A stretch of DNA of 64,000 nt from Tachypleus tridentatus (lineage: Eukaryota; Arthropoda; Merostomata; Xiphosura; Limulidae): contig NC_134830.1 of the NCBI RefSeq assembly GCF_004210375.1, positions 68,922,326-68,986,325 of the forward strand. Reading direction: 5' to 3'. Shown here in pieces: positions 38,801-50,800 of the stretch. The translations under genes were made by a program, and so were the position numbers. Position 1 is the first letter of the stretch, and every line of letters begins with the position of its first letter. The notes beneath the pieces are model-generated. The model worked only from the letters and a program-made list of their open reading frames with translations, was not told the origin of the DNA and ran no database searches.

Positions 38801-41800
38801 GTATTTACAATCACTACTTACAATGTCTTATGACAAAGGTCTAGAAATTAAACTCTTGGCCAGTCAGGGATGTTCTATGCAAAAAATTGCAGCAAAACTC
38901 TGCGTTTCAATAGAAGCCATGTGCAACACTATAAAAAATAATATACAAAACTGACACTGATAAAAATAGAAAACTAGTCGATATAAAAAAACAACAACTC
39001 CATATTCTCCAAAAGTAATGTTTAAAACCTAGGGTTACGTCTTTACAGCTGAGTGCAGATCTTGCTAGTGACAGTATGATACTCCAAGAACAGCATACTA
39101 TATTACTATGGATTGAGAAGAGGCTAAACCAGCGACTAAAATAGCTATCAGATAACAAACTATGGAATAAGTAGGGCTACAAAATGTGAGATATTTACAG
39201 ATGAATCCTAATTTAAATTATGTAGCCACAATTAGACATTTTGTTCGACAATATGAAGGACATTGATTTTATTGTTAATATAAAACAGCTGCAAGAAAGC
39301 AAGAACAGGTTTCGGGCTGCATCTTGGGCAACGATGTCTGGTGAACTAGAAAAACTGATTGTACCTTAACTGCTGACACACAAACAGACACACACTGATC
39401 CATTATACCATTCACTCAGGAACACGACTCTTCGGACGGAGATTCATTTTCCTGGAAAATGATAATTCCAAGTACATCCACACACAGTTGTTAAAAGATA
39501 TCTAGGCACTAACTGGTAGATGGAACACTCAGAACAGTTTAGCCTGCAAAAAATCTAAATGTGAACATTCTCATGGTTTTATGGGCTTATGTAAAAACTA
39601 AAAATATCGAAATTCAACCAAACAACTTGGTTGATTGTGTAGAATCATATGTAGCATTTAAATCAATATTCTACAATGACATATCGATAAAATGTATGAT
39701 AGCATGAACAAAATGTGAAAGGCTTTGTGTAAAACAGTGGTACACGTGGTCTATTGTCATTCCGAAGTGGTCCTCTGACGAAAAAGTTTGAGAACTACTA
39801 GTGTGTAGCAGACGTCTCACACACAAAATATTAATGCATCATAGGTAAGGCATGGCCAGGTGGTTAGGGCGATCGACTCGCGATCTGAGGGTCGCAGGTT
39901 CGAATCCCGGTCGCACCAAACATGCTCACCATTTCAACCGTGAGGGCGTTATAATGTTACGATTAATCCCACTGTTTGTTAGTAAAGGAGTAGCCCAAGA
40001 TTTGGCGATGGGTGGTGATGAGTCTTCCCTCTAGTCTTACAATGCTAGTGCAGATAGTCCTCGTGTAACAGTGCAAAATTCAGAAACAAAACAAATATTA
40101 AAGTATTGTATAACTTATTCGCTTTTATTTTCTATTTTCTGTGATATTTTGTCCTACTAATATATTCGACATTTAGTTATTATTCATTGTTGGCGATTGC
40201 ATATTTCTATAATTATTCAAATCCAAATGCCTGCCAGGAATTTAGATTTAAGAGTCTTCTAAGCGTTATTTCTGTTACTTGTTTGTTTTGTTTTTGGAAC
40301 TTTGCACAAAGCTACTCGAGGGCTATCTGTGCTAGCCGTCCCTAATTTAGCAGTGTACTAGAGGGAAGGCAGCTAGTCATCACCACCCACCGCCAACTTA
40401 TGGGCTACTCTAGTACCAACGAATAGTGGGATTGACCATTACATTATAACGCCCCCACGGGTGGGAGGGCGAGCATGTTTAGCGCGACGCGGGCGCGAAC
40501 CCGCGACCCTCGGATTACGAGTCGCACGCCTTACGCACTTGGCTATGCATTTCAGTTACCTTATTTTTTTACAGTTTATAGCATTTGTCTATTGTTGGCT
40601 TAATTGTAAATTAGAGGGCTTAAGATGCTAACATTTTGTATTTAGTTCTCTCAGTGGACACACAAGATAGCCCATTGTTGAGATTTGCAAAAAAAGTAGT
40701 TGAAGCAAATAAATCCATTTTCGCTCACAAGACTTAACTAGTTAAATATTTATTGACATGTATGTATTGTTCGAAAATACATGATTATAAAAATAAAATT
40801 ATTACAATGAACATTTTTACATTGGTTTGATCCTCTTCCTCACGATCTTACGACTGAATTCCCCAAGCCTCACAAGCGAGTTTTTATACGTATAATGTAT
40901 ACTTTCGCCTTCATTATAGTAAACATCGACGTAATACTTTTTGTTTCTTGTATAAAGCTACTCATTTAGCTATCTATAATCTGCCATTGCGGGTATTGAA
41001 ACCAGGATTTGGGCGTTTTAAGCTCTCAGGCTTACCAATGAGCCACCGATGAATAATTGATAAAGAAGTCGAAATCTTGTGAAATAAAAACCTGACATAA
41101 CGTGGAAAAAGTTTATTAAAGTAATTTTTATAATTTAGTCCTCGTTATGAACCTGAAAGAGTTGTCGAATACCATCTATTACGATTTCATTAAAACTTTC
41201 AAATATTTCTAAAATAAATGTTTGTGCTACTCCCCCTAACGAAACATTAATAAACCACAATTCCATCTGTTGTTTGTTTGTTTTTATGAGCACATCCGGA
41301 TCTGTTCCTTTATATTTGCACTCCCGTGACACAGCGGTATGTCTGCGGATTCGCACCCCTAACAACCAGGTTTCAATGCTCGTGATGGGCAGAGCACAGA
41401 TAACCCCTTGTGGAGCTTTGTATTTAATTCCAAACAAAGAAACAAGCTTTACATTTCGTCTATTTTCACCTAATTGGACTGATCTCTGAAAAGATGAAAT
41501 TAACTTACGTTTATGGATTCCTCTGTTAGATAAAATAAAATAATTTTCAACTATTTTTCACTCTCTACACCAAATGTGTTAATGGTGTCGTTTAACAACT
41601 GACAATGAAGAAACTGTTTCCCCATTTTCATTGCTTTAGTTTGAAGGGACAAGCTTATATTTGTTTGTCTTTGGAATTTCGCGCAAAATTAATTGATGAA
41701 TATTTGCGCTGTAGTTCCCTATTTTAGAAGCGATAAAGTACAGAGATTGGAGCTAATAAACACCATTCGCCACGAACTCTTGTTTACCAACGAATAGTAA

Positions 41801-44800
41801 GTGCGGTCGTCACATTGTAAAGGTCCCCTATGACTGGTAAGAGCAAGCATGTTCGGTGATGGGGTTGGAACCAGCAGTTCACAGATTGCGAGTCAGCACC
41901 CTAACCACCAAGTTATGTGAAATCTGACGATGATAGTAGAAATAGCACCTGAAAGATCGATGAAACAGTCACTATCAAAGTATTTTCCATTTTGTAACGT
42001 TACGTGAAACATTAAATATTTGGGCACACAAGACAAATAACGCTTCGGTAAACAACTGTGTCGAGTTAGAATAATTTGTTCATTATATGAATTACATGAG
42101 CACGGATGAACTTGTTTTAACATTAGCTACTGTGAAGAAAGTATTCCAAGCTTATGTTAATTAGATGTAAATAGCCTGAAACCGGTAAAGTCATGGTTTA
42201 ATGCACTTTTTGATGATAAACATTGAAGCTAGGATTAGAACGGCATGATAACTTGGGTAATCAGGTATTGCCGAACAAATATCCTAGTTAGAAGAGAAAC
42301 AGTAATTACAAACATTGAAGCAAGCACAAAGTAACTTACTACTTTGTTAACTCCTCGTAATAATGTGGTATCGTCTCTACTCATAAAGCATATATGTCCT
42401 ACGCATAAGCGATACTCTCTTTGATAATGATTGGAATATCAAAACATATCGTTTACTGTTTCGAAACTATTAAGTTAGATCTTCTTAAGTACCGACAGAA
42501 GCACGTTCGTTGCTGTTTCGAACTAAAATCTTGCGAGTTTGAAAATTACGTAATTTAGGACCGATCCATTGGATAAGAATTCAGTCTTCGACGTCTTTTT
42601 TCAACCTGTTGTGTAATTTAGAATTTAATAGATAAAAAGAATAAAGCTGTTTAGGATAAGCATCGAGTCTTCTGCATATATGTTCAACGCGTCAGACTTT
42701 AGGACTCGCTGAATAAAAATCCACCTTTCGTATGCTGGTTCATTGGATATAAAAACTGTCAGTTTAAACTCTTAGTCATTCAGGATTCATTAGATATAAA
42801 ATCGTTACTTAAACAATTTTTCAGTCGTTCAGTTATTCAAAATTCAGCGGATAAAATCTAGCCGCTGTTACATATTTGTTCAATCTAACATTCATTTTGA
42901 AATTCGTGGGTAAAATATTACACTTAGTCGTCCGTATTTATGACTCTCCGCATGAATATACAAGTTGAATCGATTTCGGTTGTTTAGTTATTATGAAATA
43001 AAAAAATCCGCTAGTAAAAGTTTGTTCATCCAGTCTGTCAATCTCACGTACCGCCCAGTCGATCCAGTCTGTCAATCTCACGTACCGCCCAGTCGATCCA
43101 GTCTGTCAATCTCACGTACCGCCCAGTCGATCCAGTCTGTCAATCTCACGTACCGCCAGTCGATCCAGTCTGTCAATCTCACGTACCGCCCAGTCGATCC
43201 AGTCTGTCAATCTCGCGTACCGCCCAGTCGATCCAGTCTGTCAATCTCGCGTACCGCCCAGTCGATCCAGTCTGTCAATCTCGCGTACCGCCCAGTCGAT
43301 CCAGTCTGTCAATCTCGCGTACCGCCAGTCGATAAAACTCTAGCATCAATATCTTTGTTACTTTAGATTGAATAGATAAGAACAAATCTAGAACGCCTTT
43401 CATTGCCCACTTGTATTGCTTAGCATTAGTGCTTTTCTGCTTACGTTTAAAACTTAAATTAAACCTTAAGCCTTAATTACAACTGCTAAGTTCTTGTTAG
43501 AAGTTAATTTCCGTTAAAATACATTAATGCGGTGTCTTACCTTCAAACGACCTACATGTTCAACGCTAGTTTCAGTCCGTAGTTATAAAACAGATTACCA
43601 GTAATGTCACAAACAAGAATTATTCGTAAAAGTTCATTTCCATCTTCTCACTAAAAGCTTTTACGCAAATAAAACTAAACTTAGAATAAACTATCTCAGG
43701 AAGTGAATGGGTTAAAAAGCCAAAAATACCACCAAAAGTTAAAAGATCCGTTTAAAAAGCCAAAAATACCACCAAAAGTTAAAAGATCCGTATGCACTTA
43801 GGCCACTAAGCATGTTCAGATATAAGAGTGCGTTGAAAATGACGCTTCAGTGAATCTAATAAGTTGGTATTAACTTAATTTTGAATATTGGCATAGAAGG
43901 TATTACGTATTACCAAAAGAAGATACGTTTTCCGACTGAAATTTAAGAAAGAGTAAAAATATCTGTTTGCTTGAGTGAATCAAATGTTCTTCACTCCATA
44001 AAACTAAACATTAGAATATACTACTGGTTCTTAATGAATCGCTGTCTTTTCCTAGGTAGATAAAAAATAAGTAGTTTATCTGTACCTAAGATTGGGTTTC
44101 AACAAGAACCTTTGATGTTCGTATATCATATTTGGACGTAGTCTGCGTGGTAGAATATGTTCAATTCATTTTCTCGAAGCTTAGGTTCTAACAAACGTTC
44201 TGAAGGTATGAAAACAAAAAATTCTACTCTCCCTTAAGATATCTGCTGTCATATAAAATCATCACTATGAACATACTAAACAGTAAGAGTTTGAAATGTC
44301 TTTGGTTTGGACCCGGCATGGCCAAGCGCGTAAGGCGTGCGACTCGTAATCCGAGGGTCGCAGGTTCGCGCCCACATCGCGCTAAACATGCTCGCCCTCC
44401 CAGCCGTGGGGGCGTATAATGTGACGGTCAATCCCACTTTTCGTTGGTAAAAGAGTAGCCCAAGAGTTGGCGGTGCGTGGTGATGACTAGCTGCCTTCCC
44501 TCTATTCTTACACTGCTAAATTAGGGACGGCTAGCACAGATAGCCCTGGAGAAGCTTTGTGCGAAATTCCAAAAAAAAACAACAAAATATTTGGTTTGTT
44601 TGTTTCAACTTTACGTTCCGCGAACAAAACAAAGAATAACGTAACTTACGGTTTCAATATTGTTAGGTTTCAGATATTTCACGGAGACTTATGAATCTGT
44701 AAAAGGTATGCACTTATGATATTGAGCTTTACGCTTGAAACACCGTTACATGTTCACAGACAAAGGCTAAATAAAACCATCAATGCAAGCATGCAGTATT

Positions 44801-47800
44801 TGAAAATCAGTATTTACTATACGTGATAGTTAGGACTGGTAATGTGATCCGTCTAGAACGACTGACACAGGCAGTTTTTAGAGCTATGATACAATCAGTA
44901 GTTGTCACGGCTGGTATTTTCGGTTATTAATAAAATTATATTAATGGGCCCAACACGTATAAAGAAGCTGTACAAAACAGCATTAAACGTCACTTTCTTT
45001 ATAAAGTACACAGAATTTTGTTTGTTTATCTGCTGGTTTGTTTATTTTGTCTGTGTATGCTAAAATAACCCAAGATAAAAGTCAACACATGATACCAAAC
45101 TAGGCATCATATAGAAATCTGATCACATACAATTTAGGTGATACGTTAGCCCGATTTTCAGCAATGAATGAAAAAAAAATGATGCTATTAAGAGCACTTG
45201 GAAATTACCGAGTTCCTTTTTATTATACATTGAAAGTCATTAGAAGAGATGTTGAGTTCACAATAAAGATTGAGTCCTATTATTGTACTAATAATGAACA
45301 TCGTTACAAGTCTAAACAGAAGATTTCATTCGGTTAGCTTCAAAGATATAAAGATCCTACGAAATCATATTGCTATAAATATGCTTGTAATTATTCAGCG
45401 TCCTTGCGTCGTGATTTGTGTAATTACTTGTGAAACGTCTTATAATGGTCGTGTTTAATCTGGAGTTAGGCTTGTCTACGATGATGTGTATTTGATATAT
45501 CTCAAACTACGTAGATACTTCAAACGCAGCAAAATTCCATTTTTATGAATGTAGGTTAGAATTCTTGCAATTCGATATTTCTATTTATTTATTTTTGTCC
45601 AGTAATTATGAATTATGTATTTTCATGTTTTATAGCAGTACAGTTTTACGTCTTGTTATTTACATATGTAGATATTCGAGGATCATCCATAAAGATAATG
45701 AAATCTAGTTTTCTTACCTGATGTGTCCCAAACTGTAAAATTTATTGTGTAGTCCCCAACCTCGTAACTCGTCGTGTAACGTTCAAACCCTGTCGGGGTA
45801 TACACCTGTAACATAATAAAGTAACTTAACTAAACATTCGTTTTAAATCAAATATTTAATAGCACTTGTAAAATATTTCGTTTGGGTGAATAAAAAAGGG
45901 GCATTTCATTATTAATACATGTATGATTGTTATAGATATAAAGAATTATATTTGTTGACATATATTGCATGTTTGAAATAACTGACCAATCACATAATAA
46001 AGCAATAAGGTATTACTCACCAAAACTTTAATTGGTTGATATTTAAATACACGTCAATATTTAAAAATATATATATATATATATATATATCCGACAGAAA
46101 CAAAAATCAAGCTTCCATTCCAATATAATTAACGAGCTCTGTCATTAGACGCCAAATGATACTTGGAAGGTTTAAAATCTATATTACTATACGTCAATGT
46201 GTATTTGTAAGCAACACTTTCATAAAGAAATACTTGTTACTACAGAATTATATATAAGGTATATCAAATTGTAACCCTAGCAAAGAAAGAGCTGTCAGTT
46301 AATCCCAGTGTGAACTCAACCTTGACCTATGACTTGTACAAGACACTGTAAAAATGTCAGCACATCCCTTTCTTTGAAGTTTTAGCTTTGCTGAAAATGT
46401 TTACTGATTCATAGAGGGCTGACTAATCCTTCCTGAATTTATTAATTTTGACAAAATATTAATTTTCAAGTGTGCCAATTTCTTTACATACAAGTTTAGC
46501 CAAACTCTGGGCGTGTCTTAACCTGTTGGTTAGTTTACCAGGCTGCGAGTCTGAAAATCAGACCACTGCAACACTCCATACTTTCAGTTAGTAGCAATAT
46601 TAAATTGCAAGTTGCCGTGTAAAAGGCAGTGTTGCTGACTGGTTGTGTTCTGATATAGGTATAATCATGACTACACGAATAAGAAACATAACTCCTTCAG
46701 TCACATTACTCTTATTTAAAACCTTTTGTTAAAGAGCTCAGTTACATTGGATATAGCGAAACAGATCGCACTTACAGCTTAGTGTTTAGTCTTAGTTAAA
46801 TACAAGTTCGTTTTATTTTGTTTTTTTTTTGGTGTAGAACAAGAGGTTTAATTTATACGAGGATCAGAATATCTTGATAGATAGAATTGCAATCAGTAAC
46901 TATAATATAATCGATCTTACATGATAGAATATAATAGCCCCATCTATTGGTAAGCCATACAAATAACAATAATATCAACAAATTTACCTTCCGACTCGTC
47001 CCCCGCTGGGACAGCTGTAAATCTACGAATTTACAATGCTAAGGTTAGAGGTTTGATTTTCCTCGGTGGACACAGCAGATAGCCCGATGTGGCTTTGCTA
47101 TAAGATAAAATACACACAAACCCTTTTGACGTTTTTTGTTAATGACTGAAGAAAATAAGGATCGTAATGTGTAGGCTTAACGACGGAAGCGAATATACAG
47201 GTAAAGTGGAGGCTACAGACGAAATGCTTGATATCTATAGAAGCATTTATGTATACTTTCACTGTAAAGTTTTATTCAATGAAAGGTTTCGAGTTGCTTT
47301 TCTCTGGATCAAAATAAAAGAAAATATCTAAAAGTAGAGAAGTCAAATACTTGTAATTGGAACAGAACATACTACAAAAAAGAAAATCACTCTTTATACT
47401 TGTAGGAACCATAACACATTAAACCAGTAATATGTAGAAGACGTTGAAAAGACAATGAATCACACACACACACAAATAAACAAGTATGTATATATATTTA
47501 TATGATACTTTCCGGGCATCGTATGGCAAGCCTTTTGTGGGGGGGGGAGAAAGGGGAGGATTATGGAGATTCTGGGCTGACTTTGGTATACAGTGCAAAA
47601 TTTCACGAGTACCAAACAGATTCGCGTTTATTCCTATTTAGTTGAATCTTATAAATATATGTGAATGTTTACGTATTACTACCTAATATTATATTATATC
47701 TACATTTTTTACTTTTGTGTCTAAGTTTCTGTGTTCAGTTTATTTTAAAAGTGGAATCCTCTTTTCTTTCCTAGTAACTCTCAGTAAGAGACTGCCCAGC

Positions 47801-50800
47801 ATGGCAAGGTGGGTTAAGGCGTTCGACTCGTAATCTGAGGGTGGCGGGTTCGAATACCGGTCGCACCAAACATGCTTGTCCTTTCGGCCGTGGGGGCGTT
47901 ATAATGTGACGATCAATTCCACTATTCGTTGGTAAAAGAGTAGCCAATGAGTTGGCGGTGGGTGGTGATGACTAGCTGCCTTCCCTCTAGTCTTACACTA
48001 CTAAATTAGGGACGGCTAGCACAGATAGCCCTCGAGTAGCTTTGTGCGAAATTCAAAAACAAACAAACAAAAACAAACGTAACTACCAAAAACATTAGGA
48101 AGTAGATATGAATTACGCTTTTTTGTGTTCCTGGAGTATCTACAAATTATAAGAAAAAACACAAATGTTTAGTCTAAACAATTTAAATGTCATAACATTA
48201 TACAGCTATATATATACATTTATTATTTTTATTTTATTGACTTTTCAGCCGTATATGATTAATATTACAGAAATTGCAATGATGTGACGCACGTGCATTC
48301 ATGTTACGTTACCAGTAGTATAAAACTGTTCTTTAATTTTATTTATTTTCTTCAAACATTGAACAGTAAATAAAGAAATATAGAAAACGAGGTTTTTTAG
48401 GAGGTTTATAAATCACGTGCTGCATGTCATAATTTGCTAAACCTTGTCAAAAAATAAAAAGGGCACTTTGGTGGCGTAAGGATCGGAAGATAGTGGCTTT
48501 TGCCCTACCAGACACTCCCTTCGGCACTTCGCTGCATTATACCGTTACTAAACAAGCTTTGTAATAAATAAATGACTAGCGAGGAATGCTAACATTTGTC
48601 TGACGACAAAGCGTTTTCAAAATACTTTTTCCCCAACACAATTATCACTTTAAAGTATTTTTGAACGGTGACAGATAGGATTGGTTTAAATAAAGTAATT
48701 TATTCCGACTAAAACAGCATTGCATTCATTTCTTCACACAACGCACTTTATAAGTTGAATCGAATGAATTGAATTTGAAGAAATATTGATAAAAAAAATG
48801 ATATAAACCCTATAACCCATGTTCGGGTTATAGGGGTGTTATCATTTTGTATAAACACTTCCTGAAACCACGTGTTTTTCTGATGCCATTAATCGGAGAA
48901 ATCTCGCATCCTTCCCGATGGAATTTAACATCTGTTCATTATACCACATGAAGTAAACGGCAAGGTGTTTACGTCGACTTCTGTGTAATATATTCAAGTC
49001 AGGAGAAGAAAGGGTACTTGAGTGTGTTTTTTTTCATTCATTCCTCACAAACCTCAGATTAATGCTGGATGTCTACAGCACGCCGTCCTGTGAGCGAAGA
49101 AAACATTCACGAAGATTGGCAACAGGGATAATCCGGTTTTACTAACTGACAAACACAATGTGATATTTAATTTCGCATTTTACCAGCTGAAATGAAGTCA
49201 ACGTCGAGGTGTTTACGTCAACTACTGTCTAACTTTTTTTTCTGTCAGACAAGAGCAGCCAAAGAGTAGGCAATATATTCTGCTAACAACTCTATCGATT
49301 TGAAGTTAACGATGGCTATATGCAGAAAACCATTTCTATAATTTTGCGTGGAAATTTAAAACAAGCAAACAAATACTTTCCACTTCCATTAGTATTAAAG
49401 GAAATATTTGGCAACATGTAATAGCAATAGTAAACGAACAAGTGATTTATTAAGTTTTGAGAAAGGTAATTTATTATATTACTAAAAAGAATGATAAAAC
49501 TCGCCTACAACCTCATAGGGAAAAGATTAATGTATTACGTCTGGTTGGAAACCGAAATAATTTATTACAACGCGACTATCTTACGTAGAGTCTTCACACG
49601 AAACATCGTAATAACCGACTTTTTTCAGCAAACCAGCTTATAGTGACAGCTTTAAATCTGTTACGCGTTTAAAAGTCAGCTCGTGTTTTGAGCACGAGAT
49701 ACACAAGTTCGTGCGACACGAGGTCTCACAGTCATCTGGTTTCATGAGACGAACAAAAAGAGAAACAAAACTTGATGTAATGAAGATTTCGCTTCAAGTG
49801 TTTGTTAAATTTTATTCTTTAATACAAGTCACTTCCTTACCTGACTAACAAATTAAAAATAAAAACAACTTCCATTTGAGTAAACACAAACAATCTGAGA
49901 ACAGCTTGAATAAATTTACACAGATTCAATAAACACAGTGTTTAATACGTAAAATAGTTAATATTAATATTAAAAATAAATTAAAATTACCTAATCACTA
50001 CTTGTTTTAAGTTTTAACCCTCAGCTTTAACACTTAAAATAATTTTGAGCGTCGAATCCTATCCTCCGACTTTGTTCGAAAAATTATCACTTGAATTTAT
50101 CAAGTTTTTCAAAAGCTTTTTTTTTATGTTCATGCCTTGAAAACATGACAAAACCATTGTGATAAAAGCTAGTTAAATCTTCAAAATACAATAAAGTCGT
50201 CGGATTATACAAATACGGCTAAACCACTGTAACAAACATTCGCACGCAGTATACATTACAGTATTATCCATACTTCAAAAAAAATCACAAAACTATCGTG
50301 ATAACGAAGTTATACTGTAATATTTTATCACTTAAAAATTATTTAGCCTCTAGCCTGTTAGCTTTACTTAATCACCTACGCTGAAATACATTACACAAAA
50401 TAAAATTGTACATTACAAATGTTGTAAAGAAATAATAGGTGAATTTGTTTAGAAAAAATAACAAAAAATAACGACAACACCACAAACAGCTTCAGTCCTC
50501 CTACTGCTAATTGTTCATCAAGATAGCATTATGAAGAAGCTATCATGATATAAAGTATTTGGTAACAAAAGGTTCTTCTCAAGTACAGCAGAAATAGCCA
50601 AGACTGTAATGACATTAAATTCAGTTTCTATTATTAGAAACTAGCTTTTCTTATTTTATATAAAAGTACTTGTTTGTTAATGTTAGAACCTTTGACGCAA
50701 ACTACACATATACCATCTGCGCATAATCGACCTTAGTTTTGAACTGATGGGCTAGAACTAAGACATTCAGTCATTAGCACCTTCAGTCAACACCCTGATC

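Larger units (their letters stand above)
38075..45717 (-). other. Intron 2 of the Rnd-like gene
   Basis: GTAAGA...TTTTCTAG, about 7.6 kb. It contains a Tc1-like transposase relic, a possible hAT end, SINEs in both orientations (39844, 40280, 40937, 41321, 41660, 44310), a nine-copy 34-bp minisatellite and a 40-bp duplication. The stretches 41920-43030, 43335-43710, 43791-44300 and 44599-45717 show nothing recognisable. Confidence 0.85.

Noticed and set aside
39844..39920. Functional tRNA gene
   Set aside because: The A and B box-like sequences belong to the head of a type A SINE; the body follows directly and no complete cloverleaf is evident.
43031..43333. CRISPR-like array
   Set aside because: The 34-bp units adjoin each other with no unique spacers, and the sequence is eukaryotic.
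42965..43366. 133-codon open frame with repeating peptide
   Set aside because: It is the 34-bp minisatellite read through its three frames; 34 is not a multiple of three, so the peptide cycles instead of encoding a true repeat protein.
46510..46690. Additional SINE
   Set aside because: CTTAACCTGTTGGTTAG and CTGCGAGTCTG recall a type A head, but the body does not follow and the match is too weak.
47539..47556. G-quadruplex
   Set aside because: One nine-G run plus a single GGGG is not enough for four clear G tracts within loop limits.
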